This document shows positions 25,540 through 34,325 of a DNA stretch of 64,000 nucleotides, in pieces. Each line of letters begins with the position of its first letter. The first letter of the stretch is position 1. The notes below the pieces were generated by a model, which searched no databases, was not told the origin of the DNA, and was given only the letters and a program-made list of their open reading frames with translations. A program made the position numbers and the translations under genes. The stretch is from positions 806,001-870,000 of the forward strand of contig NZ_JANCNS010000001.1 of NCBI RefSeq assembly GCF_022570735.2, given 5' to 3'. This DNA comes from Christiangramia oceanisediminis. Its GTDB lineage: Bacteria; Bacteroidota; Bacteroidia; Flavobacteriales; Flavobacteriaceae.

Positions 25540-26798
25540 TGTACGCACTGGTAGACTGCAATAATTTTTATGCTTCCTGTGAAAGGGTTTTCAATCCCTC
25601 TCTGGAAAATAAACCGGTCGTGGTTCTTTCTAATAACGATGGATGTGTCATTGCTCGAAGTAACGAAGCTAAAGCTCTGGATATACCCATGGGTGCTCCG
25701 GCATTTCAGTTTGAAAAGCTATTTCAAAAGAATAATGTTTATGTCTTTAGCTCAAACTATGCTCTCTATGGTGATATGAGTAGAAGAGTGATGAACATAC
25801 TTTCCAGGTTCACCCCGGATATTGAGATCTATTCTATCGACGAAGCCTTTCTGTTGCTTAAAGGCTTTGAGGAGCATTTTGATCTTTATTCTTATGGCAA
25901 AGGAATGATCAAAGCTGTTCGTATTAAAACTGGTATTCCAATTAGTATTGGAATCGCACCCACTAAAGCCCTGGCAAAAGTTGCCAATAAAATTGCCAAG
26001 AAATTTGCGGATCGAACAGGTGGAGTTCATATTATCGATGATCCAGAAAAAACAAGGAAAGCTTTATTGTGGACGAAGATTGGTGATGTTTGGGGTATCG
26101 GGCGACAGTACGAAAAAAGATTATTAGCTCTCAATATCAAAAATGCTCAGCAGTTTGTAGAATTACAGGATGAATATGTGCGAAAGGAATTTTCAGTTGT
26201 CGGCCTTCGATTGAAGAGAGATTTATCAGGACTAACCACTTTGTCATTAGAGGCAACTCCTGTTAAAAAGAATATTGCTGTCACCAGGGCTTTTGAAAAA
26301 ATGTACAGCGATTATGCAGAATTGAAAGAACGCGTTTCGACTTACGCCATTAAAATTGGGGAGAAACTCAGACGGCAGGATAGCAATTGTTCTCTACTCC
26401 AAGTATTCTTGCTTACAAATCCATTTAGGAATGATCTTAAGCAGTATCGAGCAAGTATATCAGTATATACACCTTTTCCGACTAATTCGAGTATTACATT
26501 AGTTAAAACAGCCTTAACAGGTCTTGAAATGATCTATAAAGAAGGTTTCCAATATAAGAAGGCTGGGATCATCGCCATGAAACTTACCCCGGCAACACAA
26601 AAACAGTTCAAATTATTCTCAGAAGAAAATCCCAAGCACGAACAATTGATGAAAATTGTTGATCAATTAAACTTTAGGGAAAATGGGAAAGTGAAATTTG
26701 GAGGTCAGGATCTTGGACGAACGTGGAAGATTAGGCAGGAAAAACTTTCCAATAGATATAGTACTCGCTTAAACGAACTAATTATTGTAAAGACATAG
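25539..26798 (+). CDS. umuC: UmuC-like Y-family DNA polymerase (Pol V catalytic subunit)
   Basis: A 419-residue Y-family polymerase. The palm motifs are [18 protein letters not shown] at the N-terminus and [12 protein letters not shown], with the metal-binding Asp and Asp-Glu residues; [19 protein letters not shown] is the fingers/thumb motif. The little-finger region and the UmuC-specific C-terminal domain ([19 protein letters not shown]) are present, so it is complete. With UmuD it would carry out error-prone translesion synthesis. A 15-nt gap separates its stop from that of the convergent hypothetical gene. Confidence 0.95.
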   Translation: MYALVDCNNFYASCERVFNPSLENKPVVVLSNNDGCVIARSNEAKALDIPMGAPAFQFEKLFQKNNVYVFSSNYALYGDMSRRVMNILSRFTPDIEIYSIDEAFLLLKGFEEHFDLYSYGKGMIKAVRIKTGIPISIGIAPTKALAKVANKIAKKFADRTGGVHIIDDPEKTRKALLWTKIGDVWGIGRQYEKRLLALNIKNAQQFVELQDEYVRKEFSVVGLRLKRDLSGLTTLSLEATPVKKNIAVTRAFEKMYSDYAELKERVSTYAIKIGEKLRRQDSNCSLLQVFLLTNPFRNDLKQYRASISVYTPFPTNSSITLVKTALTGLEMIYKEGFQYKKAGIIAMKLTPATQKQFKLFSEENPKHEQLMKIVDQLNFRENGKVKFGGQDLGRTWKIRQEKLSNRYSTRLNELIIVKT

Positions 26799-26813
26799 AG
26801 AACTTATTAGCTG

Positions 26814-27719
26814 TTATTTTTCACTAATCCGATTATATACACCAAATATTTCTTTAGACTCTAAATCAATATAAATTTGAGCCCCGTTATCACCAAGGGT
26901 AGAATCTATGATTGAAACATCATTTCCATCGAGATCAATGAACCTCGTTGTATCGTAAGACCAATTTGGAACCCAAATTAAGAAATACTTTTTCATATTT
27001 TTATCGAAACCATATAGATTACCTTTAAACACATTATATAAAATAAAATTATCATTTTCAGCAACCTTCTCTTCGGAATCTAGAGGAATATCTTTTTTAT
27101 ATTTGAAGATGACTTTTATCTCGTCTTTGAATATTTCCTCATAGATATTCTTATTATCTATTTTCCAATGATCCTGTAAGCTTAATTCCCCACTAGGTTT
27201 ATAAACATAGTCTGATATTTCTACGTTCTTCTCTAAAATATTTAAAATTTCTATATTAGTTATTTCTTCAAGATTAGAAAAACCATAGTTGGAATACTTA
27301 AAATCAGACCACCAATATTCAAGAGAATAGAATTTATTTTCGTCTAAACTATATGCGTTAAAGTAATAAGATCCATTCCCACTAGAGCCGCCTGCAGATA
27401 AGGAACCAAAGTAAATAACCTGATTATCGTAGGAAAGGTTCTCTATTTGTCCCTGAAAATTCGGGATAGTAAGTGTATCCTTCAAAATCCAGCTTCCTCC
27501 AAATTGTTTATAAGCAAATGCAGTACATTCACCCCAGGTTTCCTGGTTACAAGATAAACCAAAAAGTACTCTGCCAGAATCTGATTGTGCATTGATTGAA
27601 TAACTTATATCTTCCAAAGTTAACTTTTTCAGCAATTCGATGTCTACATTATTATTTGTCTGAGAAAATCCAATTATCCAACTTAAAGAGAAAACAAAAA
27701 TTGATAGTATTCTAAACAT
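26814..27719 (-). CDS. Secreted hypothetical protein
   Basis: A 301-residue protein with a clear signal peptide, MFRILSIFVFSLSWIIGFSQ, cleaved near FSQ-TN. The mature part is beta-rich with many aromatic and Asn/Asp residues and one Cys pair (LSCNQETWGECTAF). The central GGSSGNGSYYFNAYSLDENK suggests repeating beta-blades but no repeat family is clear. The exported product should be periplasmic. It lies 33 nt downstream of a membrane-protein gene on the same strand, so the two are probably one transcript. No function can be assigned. Confidence 0.75.
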   Translation of the reverse strand: MFRILSIFVFSLSWIIGFSQTNNNVDIELLKKLTLEDISYSINAQSDSGRVLFGLSCNQETWGECTAFAYKQFGGSWILKDTLTIPNFQGQIENLSYDNQVIYFGSLSAGGSSGNGSYYFNAYSLDENKFYSLEYWWSDFKYSNYGFSNLEEITNIEILNILEKNVEISDYVYKPSGELSLQDHWKIDNKNIYEEIFKDEIKVIFKYKKDIPLDSEEKVAENDNFILYNVFKGNLYGFDKNMKKYFLIWVPNWSYDTTRFIDLDGNDVSIIDSTLGDNGAQIYIDLESKEIFGVYNRISEK

Positions 27720-27752
27720 TCTGCAGATTTTAAAATAATTTAGTCCCTAAAT

Positions 27753-28529
27753 TTAATGGGAAACACTCATGTAATATTCGTTTCCATTTTTATCTCGACC
27801 TATTAGTTCCCCTTTATCAACCCATTCAGTTTCTATCTCAATTTCGTTTCCATAGGAATCAGTTATTATACCCTCTCCATATTTACCTGAAGTTTCAACT
27901 GTTCCATGAACATCGTCATCATTAGCATCAGATCCCTCCACATCATAAGTATAAACTTTTCGGCTATTGTATCTTTGGATAGGTTCATAATATTCTACGA
28001 ATTTATCTGTAGCTTTTCTCTTTAGTTTCCGGTCTTTATATTCATCTAAGTCTAAAGACTCCTTTTTTTGAGCTATGTATTCTGGTTCGGCTACATAATA
28101 ATTATAAGCATTCCACCCACTAAAAATTATGACAAGCAGAAATACAAACTTCTTTAAGTCTTTTAACTTGGTAAAGAGTAAAATCACGAAAAGAACTCCT
28201 AGTCCAATTGTAAAATAAAATAGAGTTTCAGGATTAGACAGATCAAATCCGGAATTATACACATAGGAAAAAGGATCCGCATACAATGGCCTGTTATTTA
28301 AAACTGAAGATTTTCCAAAGTTCTCTATTGCTAAAGCTGTATTTTTAAATGAATCAAAGTACTCTTGGGAATTGTCCAATAAGCTTATTTGGTAATATAG
28401 TCCTTCCTTACTATTTACGTTTGACAAAAAATGATCAACTTGATTATCAATTATTTCTTTGTCATTTGAGTACTGCTCTTGAAGATTATTTAATTCTTCA
28501 ATTCTGAAAAAGACTTTTGGGTGTCCCAT
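27753..28529 (-). CDS. Two-span membrane hypothetical protein
   Basis: A 258-residue protein with a soluble N-terminus of about 100 residues, two closely spaced hydrophobic segments (FYFTIGLGVLFVILLF and FVFLLVIIFSGWNAYNYYV), and a charged C-terminal domain. The last 60 residues contain acidic and Gly-rich strands with DVEGSDANDDDVHGTVETSG and NEIEIETEWVDKGELIGRD, a beta-rich motif I have seen in bacteroidete hypotheticals but cannot name. It starts the minus-strand pair with the secreted protein. The adjacent upstream region carries the hairpin repeats, reading toward the HNH gene. Confidence 0.75.
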   Translation of the reverse strand: MGHPKVFFRIEELNNLQEQYSNDKEIIDNQVDHFLSNVNSKEGLYYQISLLDNSQEYFDSFKNTALAIENFGKSSVLNNRPLYADPFSYVYNSGFDLSNPETLFYFTIGLGVLFVILLFTKLKDLKKFVFLLVIIFSGWNAYNYYVAEPEYIAQKKESLDLDEYKDRKLKRKATDKFVEYYEPIQRYNSRKVYTYDVEGSDANDDDVHGTVETSGKYGEGIITDSYGNEIEIETEWVDKGELIGRDKNGNEYYMSVSH

Positions 28530-28670
28530 TATTAAATATTATAGCCCGTTTGATTTCCTGGAGCAATATAACTGTTTCATCTATAATTCCCACTAATAAC
28601 TAAATCATCAATTTCAAATTCCATTTTTTAGTGATCCAAAAAAACTGAAAATCTTCTTAGTGTTATGGAA

Positions 28671-28870
28671 GTTGCAAGTTGTATTTTCGTGGGACGAAAA
28701 TGAAGGTAAATTACAAATTGCAAGATGTGTTTTCGTGGGACGAAACTTATCTTTTCATTTCAGTGTTATGGAAATTGCAAGATGTTCTTTAGTCGGACTA
28801 AAGCAATCTTTTAACTGAGTAAAATGAGAACTGCAAGTTGTATTTTAGTAATACTAAAATGAAAACTTGC
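28671..28870. repeat. Four tandem hairpin repeats with compensatory changes
   Basis: Units begin with tTGCAAG at 28672, 28718, 28775 and ctGCAAG at 28831, spaced 46, 57 and 56 nt. Each is followed by a small inner hairpin: ATTTTCGT/ACGAAAAT (loop GGG), TTTCGT/ACGAAA (loop GGG), CTTTAGT/ACTAAAG (loop CGG), ATTTTAGT/ACTAAAAT (loop AAT). Units 2 and 3 add an outer stem AAGAT/ATCTT, unit 4 GCAAGTT/AACTTGC. Bases change in pairs between units, so structure is being conserved. GTGTTATGGAA also precedes units 1 and 3. Confidence 0.85.
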
Positions 28871-28899
28871 TTCTCCAGATACTCCATAATCTGAAAAAT

Positions 28900-29097
28900 T
28901 TTCGCAACTCAATTTTATAATAATAATGTATTCCTACAATATTATAAAGCAATATTATTTCAATACAATAATATTATAAAGTTATAATGTAATATTCTAT
29001 TATTACTACATTAAAATAATATAGTATTAATTTATCGAATAAGGTTTTCTTATATATGAATATATTTGGTTGGATCTAACCTGTCATCCACAAGCTA
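28900..29097. other. Extremely AT-rich leader of the HNH gene
   Basis: About 200 nt almost without G or C, with ATAATATTATAAAG-type elements repeated (28936-28949 and 28967-28981) and further AATATT/TAATAT words. It carries no reading frame. It could be a promoter region, a DNA-unwinding element or a curved segment; nothing decides between them. Confidence 0.45.
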
Positions 29098-29835
29098 ATG
29101 AAACTTATAAATAGCCCTAAACAACTTGAAGAAAATCTAGAAACAATTGAATTCTATTTAACCGAAGGATCTAATTTTGAAAATGACACCACAATAGATC
29201 TTCTTCGTGCTGGTGTTTGTTTTGTAGCTTACGAAATTGAAAAAGAATTAAGGTTCGCACCAAGCAGATTTGTCGGCTATAAAAACAATAATTTAGACAA
29301 ACATTTGAATTCAGATAAAGATGGACGAGATACAAATGTCGTCATTGAAAAAATACTAGAACAGAAGCTCAGTTCGAATGAAAACCTCGAAAAAGCATTT
29401 CTAAACTATTGCCAAGATCTCGGGGTTGAACCATATAAAAAGAAAAGAAAATATTGGAAATTCCATTTATCCAGGGAATTTAAAGTAAATGCTGAATTGG
29501 GTGGTGAATTTCCTGAAGGAAAAATTGTTGAAAGAAGACATAAATTTCGTGAACGCAATTCAAAAGTAATTCAAGTCGCTAAACAGAACTTTAAGGCCAA
29601 ACATGGTCGCTTATTTTGTCAAGTTTGTGAATTTGATTTTGAAAAGGAATACGGAGATGTCGGAGTGGACTTTATAGAAGCTCACCACACAATTCCAGTT
29701 AGAGCAATGAAAGCTGGCCACAAAACAAAAACTGAGGATATTGCAATGCTTTGCGCTAATTGTCATAGAATGGTGCATAAGAAAAGACCTTGGCTAAGAA
29801 TGGAGGATCTCAATAAATTGATAAAAAAAACTTGA
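29098..29835 (+). CDS. HNH endonuclease
   Basis: A 245-residue protein with a C-terminal HNH (McrA-like) domain: Cys pair in RLFCQVCEFDF, HNH start FIEAHHTIPV, and LCANCHRMVHKKRPWL with the second Cys pair and final His. The N-terminal 150 residues are helical and basic, with KRKYWKFHLSREFKVNAEL, and may recognise substrate. HNH proteins of this build occur as type IV-like or modification-dependent restriction enzymes, which suits the island, but the N-terminal domain is not one I can name. It is downstream of the hairpin repeats and the AT-rich leader. Confidence 0.85.
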   Translation: MKLINSPKQLEENLETIEFYLTEGSNFENDTTIDLLRAGVCFVAYEIEKELRFAPSRFVGYKNNNLDKHLNSDKDGRDTNVVIEKILEQKLSSNENLEKAFLNYCQDLGVEPYKKKRKYWKFHLSREFKVNAELGGEFPEGKIVERRHKFRERNSKVIQVAKQNFKAKHGRLFCQVCEFDFEKEYGDVGVDFIEAHHTIPVRAMKAGHKTKTEDIAMLCANCHRMVHKKRPWLRMEDLNKLIKKT

Positions 29836-30015
29836 GAATGATGGTAATTCGTAATAAATAGCCAATACCGTTAGAAAGAAAATAATTAACTTGGCCAATA
29901 ATCCAGGTCTAAAGTAACAATTCAGCATACCCTACTCCGCTAATTTCCATTTGACTAGGTCGTATCTAAAAGTATTCAAAATTTAAAAACATCATATATG
30001 GGATTCATTTGAGCC

Positions 30016-30031
30016 GTTTCAAAATTGAAAC
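30016..30031. promoter_or_regulatory. Inverted repeat before the six-gene operon
   Basis: GTTTCAA and TTGAAAC face each other around AA, 30 nt before the first start codon. It could be a regulator site for the operon; no promoter box of good quality is seen. Confidence 0.4.
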
Positions 30032-30060
30032 CCCCTTTACTAACTAAATAAGTTCATAGT

Positions 30061-30759
30061 ATGACAATTAAAGAAGAAATGTTATCTGTTTTATTTGATG
30101 AAAAAACTTTAAAGAAAGTCAAATCACAATTCAAATCAGGAAATGAGAAGTCTCCTGTAGACAACCCAGATATGACATTTAGATTATTTAAAACGGAATT
30201 TGGGACGATTAATTTAGAGCTACTTTGTAGTGATAAAACTGGCATGTATTTTAAACCAATAGGTTTTTATAGCTTTATTAAAAGAGGCTTTTTAAACCCT
30301 GATAAATTTACTATAACAGTTTTAAATGAATTTAAAGAAGAGTATAAATCTTTAAACTTGAAAACACCGAATAAATTCGAAGTCGAATTTATGGATTTGA
30401 AGGAAAGTGCAGTAATAGCAGCCTTCTCAAGAGAAACAGTGGAGAAAGTTGAGGAAATGTATCAATTAAAAGCTAAAGGGCTCCCTCAATCAATAATTGA
30501 CCAAATTGGACCTTATCCACACTTACATGCTATGCAATTCGATAAGTCTTTAAATTCGAATGGACTTGACATCGATTTATTATTTTCCATGGATAGTGTT
30601 CCCCAATGCTTTTTGGATGATAAATATAATGTTCAAGGAGCTTTTGGAGTTTACCTACGAGATAATAATGGTTATGATTTAAGACCAACTGTAGAGCACA
30701 AAAATAATTTCGATAAATTTTATAAAATGGGATTGTTATCCGTCTTTAATGGATTTTAA
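30061..30759 (+). CDS. Hypothetical protein, first gene of the RecQ-nuclease operon
   Basis: A 232-residue soluble protein with no signal peptide or membrane span. The N-terminal half is basic and strand-rich (KVKSQFKSGNEKSPVDNPDM, FGTINLELLCSDKTGMYFKP); the C-terminal part contains PYPHLHAMQFDKS and LRPTVEHKNNFDKFYKMGLL. No known family is recognised. Its stop is followed one base later by the start of the next gene, so it is the head of a same-strand series that leads into the helicase. Assignment to one operon is from spacing only. Confidence 0.7.
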   Translation: MTIKEEMLSVLFDEKTLKKVKSQFKSGNEKSPVDNPDMTFRLFKTEFGTINLELLCSDKTGMYFKPIGFYSFIKRGFLNPDKFTITVLNEFKEEYKSLNLKTPNKFEVEFMDLKESAVIAAFSRETVEKVEEMYQLKAKGLPQSIIDQIGPYPHLHAMQFDKSLNSNGLDIDLLFSMDSVPQCFLDDKYNVQGAFGVYLRDNNGYDLRPTVEHKNNFDKFYKMGLLSVFNGF

Positions 30760-30760
30760 T

Positions 30761-31069
30761 ATGAAAAAACAAACATTTAACTCCAGCGAATTAGGTATGC
30801 TTTCTAATGCCTATTTGAAAGAACTTTTTCCCTTACCTAAAAGAGGTGAACTTCTTTCTAAATGTGAAAATTCTGATTGTACATTGCTATTTGAGATAAA
30901 TTACCATAAAAAACTATATTCAGTAATTGTAGAAAAATTTAATGAAGGTCAATTTGCAAGAAGCAATGCTGAAATCGAATGGAATAATCTAATGACTAAA
31001 ATTGGTTCTGCACAAATAACAGAAGCTCAAGGTGAAGATTATGATATTTATTGGTTATCAAAAAATTGA
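30761..31069 (+). CDS. Hypothetical protein, second gene of the operon
   Basis: A 102-residue soluble protein beginning MKKQTFNSSELGML, with a possible alternative ATG 12 nt earlier inside the previous gene. The middle has a Cys pair (LSKCENSDCTLLF) and two strands. I do not recognise a family. The one-base gap to the preceding stop indicates translational coupling with it. Confidence 0.6.
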   Translation: MKKQTFNSSELGMLSNAYLKELFPLPKRGELLSKCENSDCTLLFEINYHKKLYSVIVEKFNEGQFARSNAEIEWNNLMTKIGSAQITEAQGEDYDIYWLSKN

Positions 31070-31104
31070 TTCAGATAGATAATTTAAAACTTGAATAATT
31101 AACG

Positions 31105-31638
31105 TTGGACATTGCCACCCAAGCGATTGATTTATTAAATAATTGGATTAAAAAGGATAAGGTACTATTAATAGCCAAAATAGAATTTTGGCTATTGAAG
31201 TATTATCATCCCTATCGAGAAATCATAATGCTTAAATCCATAGAAAATGGTGAAGAGTGTTTCAAATTGCCTGATGAAATAAAGCCTAAGCCAGAAGAAA
31301 GATTCCTGGATTTATATCTTGAATTCGAAAAATTATGTTCTCTGCATAGATTCGAAAATTATTTTGAGCAAGAATTATCACATTATAGAGAAATCGTACA
31401 ATCACGTGAAGAATTAAAGAAATGGTTGTTAAAAAATGAAAAATATGGCGAGGATATTTTAGGTTCATTTAATCTTGACTATTTAGATTACGATAAACAA
31501 GTAAATCATTTAAACATATTTGTTCCTTCATCTAAAAAGTTAGAAATCTTTGTGAAAAGATCAGAATTTGCTAATACAGTTAAATTCTTAGAAATATTTG
31601 AATATTTATATTGGGAAAAGGAATTACACAAAAATTAG
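31105..31638 (+). CDS. Hypothetical helical protein, third gene of the operon
   Basis: A protein of up to 177 residues, strongly helical and charged (FEKLCSLHRFENYFEQELSH, REELKKWLLKNEKYGED). The only full-length start is TTG at 31105; an ATG at 31228 would give a 137-residue product. No domain is recognised. It lies 35 nt after the second gene and 104 nt before the helicase gene, all on the same strand. Confidence 0.6.
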   Translation: MDIATQAIDLLNNWIKKDKVLLIAKIEFWLLKYYHPYREIIMLKSIENGEECFKLPDEIKPKPEERFLDLYLEFEKLCSLHRFENYFEQELSHYREIVQSREELKKWLLKNEKYGEDILGSFNLDYLDYDKQVNHLNIFVPSSKKLEIFVKRSEFANTVKFLEIFEYLYWEKELHKN

Positions 31639-31742
31639 AACTAAGAATTACTTCAGTTTACTACGGAAATATCTCATTCAAAGTATGATGCTAGATTTCA
31701 TAGTTTTAAAAAATAATCTCAGCCTAGAATGGATTTAATAAA

Positions 31743-34325
31743 ATGATGAAAAATTATTCTGCTAATTATTCTTACACAAACCATAATTTTGTTATTCAAA
31801 ATCTAGATGGCCCGAGAAAAGAATCGCAATTTCTACCTGCGATTCTCATCATAAAAAACTTAATTCAAAGAGGAAAGCCCACCTTAATGAGCCAATACTT
31901 ACAGAGTATATATGGTTCAATACACAAAGACAAAAACCAATTTAAAAAACCATTTGTTTTAATTAATAATTCAAGCTTAAAATGGAATAATACCATTAAA
32001 GGAGATGAAAAGAATAATTACTTTCCTGCAAGAACATTTTTAGAACAAAGAATTAATGAAGACCTATCAGATTATGAGTTTATTAAACAACTTATAATTC
32101 CGGAAATTGAAATTAATCAAATCACTCAAAAGAATGATGAGAATTTCAAACATCAATGCGTAGATTTTTTCCTACCACAGGCGAATTTGGTAATTGAAAT
32201 AGATGGGCAGCAGCATAAGGAGGAAGTGGGTAGAGTTGTAGATACTATAAGAGACGATCATCTTTCACTTTCAAAAATTGAAACGGTCAGAATCAACACA
32301 ATAGATCTGGAGGAAAGAAATGAAATCTATTTTGAAAAAATAGCTCAGATAAAACACCAACTCGAAAAATACTCTAGGTTTTTAAATCTCTACAAGACAA
32401 ATTTTAATCTCCATTACTCCGAGATTCCAGAGAGAATTAAAAAGACGAAATTATTTCCCACAGCTATTATTCGTTTCCAGGTTTTCATCCTTGAATTACT
32501 CGAAAACGGCAGAATAAGTCTCGATGATGAGAAATGGATATTTGAAATTAAAAACCGAGATATTAATGGCTATGAAAACCATTCAATAGAAGATCTTTTT
32601 GAATGGTTTCATCACTTATTGAAACTCCAAAAAATCAAATTCGAAGAACCCAAATTTGAAATTAAGAATGTTCAAAGCTTCAGTAGTGAAGATTGTGTAA
32701 AATTAGATTTTAGTCTTCTGCAGCGTTGGACGGACGAAAATTCGCTGAATGAAGATATTATTTATGTAAGAACTGATTATTTAGACCTATATCATAATCG
32801 AAATAAAAACAAACTAGATAGGGTAAATTATTTTAGACTCAGTACTTCTACTAAGTTCAATTACAAACTCGTTTTTAATGAAGAATCCGATGATTTAGAA
32901 AATTTGGAGTTTTTTCTTAAAAATATATTTGAATATGATAAATTCAATAATGGTCAGATTTCAATAATTCAAAACATATTAGAAAACAATACAACAATTG
33001 GTTTGCTACCAACGGGTGGAGGAAAGTCATTGACTTATCAGCTTGCTTGTTTTTTACAACCATGCATAAGCTTCGTAGTGTGCCCAATTAAATCTCTAAT
33101 GTATGACCAAATCAAAGATCTTGATCAAGCCTATATCCAAAATATTGAATCAATAAATAGTGATGTTACGGGTCCTGAAAGGACAGAAATACTAGATAAC
33201 TATAGTAACGGAAAATACTTTTTCGTTTTCATCTCACCAGAACGATTTCAAACCAAAGATTTCAGAGAAAGATTAACATCAATAAATTCCCAGTTAAATT
33301 TTTCATATGCTGTAATTGATGAAGTTCATTGTTTATCAGAATGGGGACACGACTTCAGAACTTCTTATCTAAATTTATCAAATACGATAAAAAAATATTG
33401 CCCTACCATAAACTTTTTAGGATTAACTGCTACTGCTTCGGTTAATGTACTTAAAGACATTCAATTAGAATTTAATACAGATCAAAAAAATATAAAAACC
33501 TTAACTGATTATACTCGACCAGAATTAGAGTTTATAGTAATCAATGATAATGGTAATAAATATAATGAGGTTCTATCTATAATAGATTACCACGACCAAA
33601 ATGACCAAATTTTTGACTCAGATTCCGAAAACCCTAAAAGTGGCTTAATATTCACACCATTTGTAAATGGCTTAAATGGCTGTTTTGATCTATCGCAAAA
33701 GCTTACTACTAATTTTAATAGACCAATTAAGTTCTATTCTGGCTCTAAACCAAAAAATTATAAGAGCGACTTAGATTTTGAAAATTATAAAGTAAAGGTC
33801 CAGGACGAATTCAAACAAAATAAATTCCCTTTACTGGCAGCTACCAAAGCATTTGGTATGGGAATCAATAAAAAAAATATATGCTTTACTGTACATTATG
33901 GGATGCCCGCTTCGATGGAGTCTCTTTACCAAGAAGCAGGAAGAGCTGGAAGAGATAGAAATGATGCAAAATGCTATGTTTTGCTAACTGAGGAAAACCC
34001 AGAAACGGACGTTGAAACCATTTTTAATCCAGACTCGACCTATGAAGATATTCAAAAATTAACAGATAAAGTAAAGTGGGATGGTCAAGATGTTTTTCGC
34101 CAAATTTTTTTATATCAAAACGGGTTAGAATCGATTTCAAAAGAATTAAAACTTATAACACTCCTACATAATACATATTCAGAGCCAGGAAACACCAAAG
34201 TTGTTTATGCTCGAAAATTAGCATCAAATAAAGCGAAAGTTGAAAAGGCTATTTATCGTCTATCTAATTTAGGCATCATATCAGATTGGACTGTTGATGA
34301 TTTTTTTAATGGGGTTTTACAGTGA
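31743..34325 (+). CDS. DUF559-type nuclease fused to RecQ-family helicase
   Basis: An 860-residue fusion. Near residues 139-165 lies QCVDFFLPQANLVIEIDGQQ HKEE, the Vsr/DUF559 nuclease signature with the ExDG..H motif of the PD-(D/E)XK superfamily. From about residue 400 a RecQ-type SF2 helicase follows: LLPTGGGKSLTYQLA (Walker A, about 421), VIDEVHCLSEWGHDFR (DEVH, about 523), LGLTATAS, and motif VI YQEAGRAGRDRNDAK. RecQ-like proteins use ATP to unwind 3'-tailed DNA; the nuclease would cut near it. The C-terminal ending WTVDDFFNGVLQ is abrupt, and the next gene starts by GTG overlapping the stop (34322), in the -1 frame, so the long RecQ C-terminal region may be encoded separately. It is the centre of the candidate defence operon. 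Confidence 0.88.
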   Translation: MMKNYSANYSYTNHNFVIQNLDGPRKESQFLPAILIIKNLIQRGKPTLMSQYLQSIYGSIHKDKNQFKKPFVLINNSSLKWNNTIKGDEKNNYFPARTFLEQRINEDLSDYEFIKQLIIPEIEINQITQKNDENFKHQCVDFFLPQANLVIEIDGQQHKEEVGRVVDTIRDDHLSLSKIETVRINTIDLEERNEIYFEKIAQIKHQLEKYSRFLNLYKTNFNLHYSEIPERIKKTKLFPTAIIRFQVFILELLENGRISLDDEKWIFEIKNRDINGYENHSIEDLFEWFHHLLKLQKIKFEEPKFEIKNVQSFSSEDCVKLDFSLLQRWTDENSLNEDIIYVRTDYLDLYHNRNKNKLDRVNYFRLSTSTKFNYKLVFNEESDDLENLEFFLKNIFEYDKFNNGQISIIQNILENNTTIGLLPTGGGKSLTYQLACFLQPCISFVVCPIKSLMYDQIKDLDQAYIQNIESINSDVTGPERTEILDNYSNGKYFFVFISPERFQTKDFRERLTSINSQLNFSYAVIDEVHCLSEWGHDFRTSYLNLSNTIKKYCPTINFLGLTATASVNVLKDIQLEFNTDQKNIKTLTDYTRPELEFIVINDNGNKYNEVLSIIDYHDQNDQIFDSDSENPKSGLIFTPFVNGLNGCFDLSQKLTTNFNRPIKFYSGSKPKNYKSDLDFENYKVKVQDEFKQNKFPLLAATKAFGMGINKKNICFTVHYGMPASMESLYQEAGRAGRDRNDAKCYVLLTEENPETDVETIFNPDSTYEDIQKLTDKVKWDGQDVFRQIFLYQNGLESISKELKLITLLHNTYSEPGNTKVVYARKLASNKAKVEKAIYRLSNLGIISDWTVDDFFNGVLQ

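Noticed and set aside
28671-28870. CRISPR array
   Set aside because: Units are not identical, spacing is irregular, there are no spacers and no cas genes; the repeated part is a covarying hairpin.
28671-29835. Type III toxin-antitoxin locus (repeat RNA with ToxN-like toxin)
   Set aside because: The downstream gene is an HNH nuclease of 245 residues, not a ToxN-fold RNase, and 200 nt of AT-rich DNA separate them.
34301-34325. Programmed -1 frameshift at the T7 run joining helicase and downstream gene
   Set aside because: After a -1 slip the next codon is TAA (34307-34309), so the slip would be unproductive.
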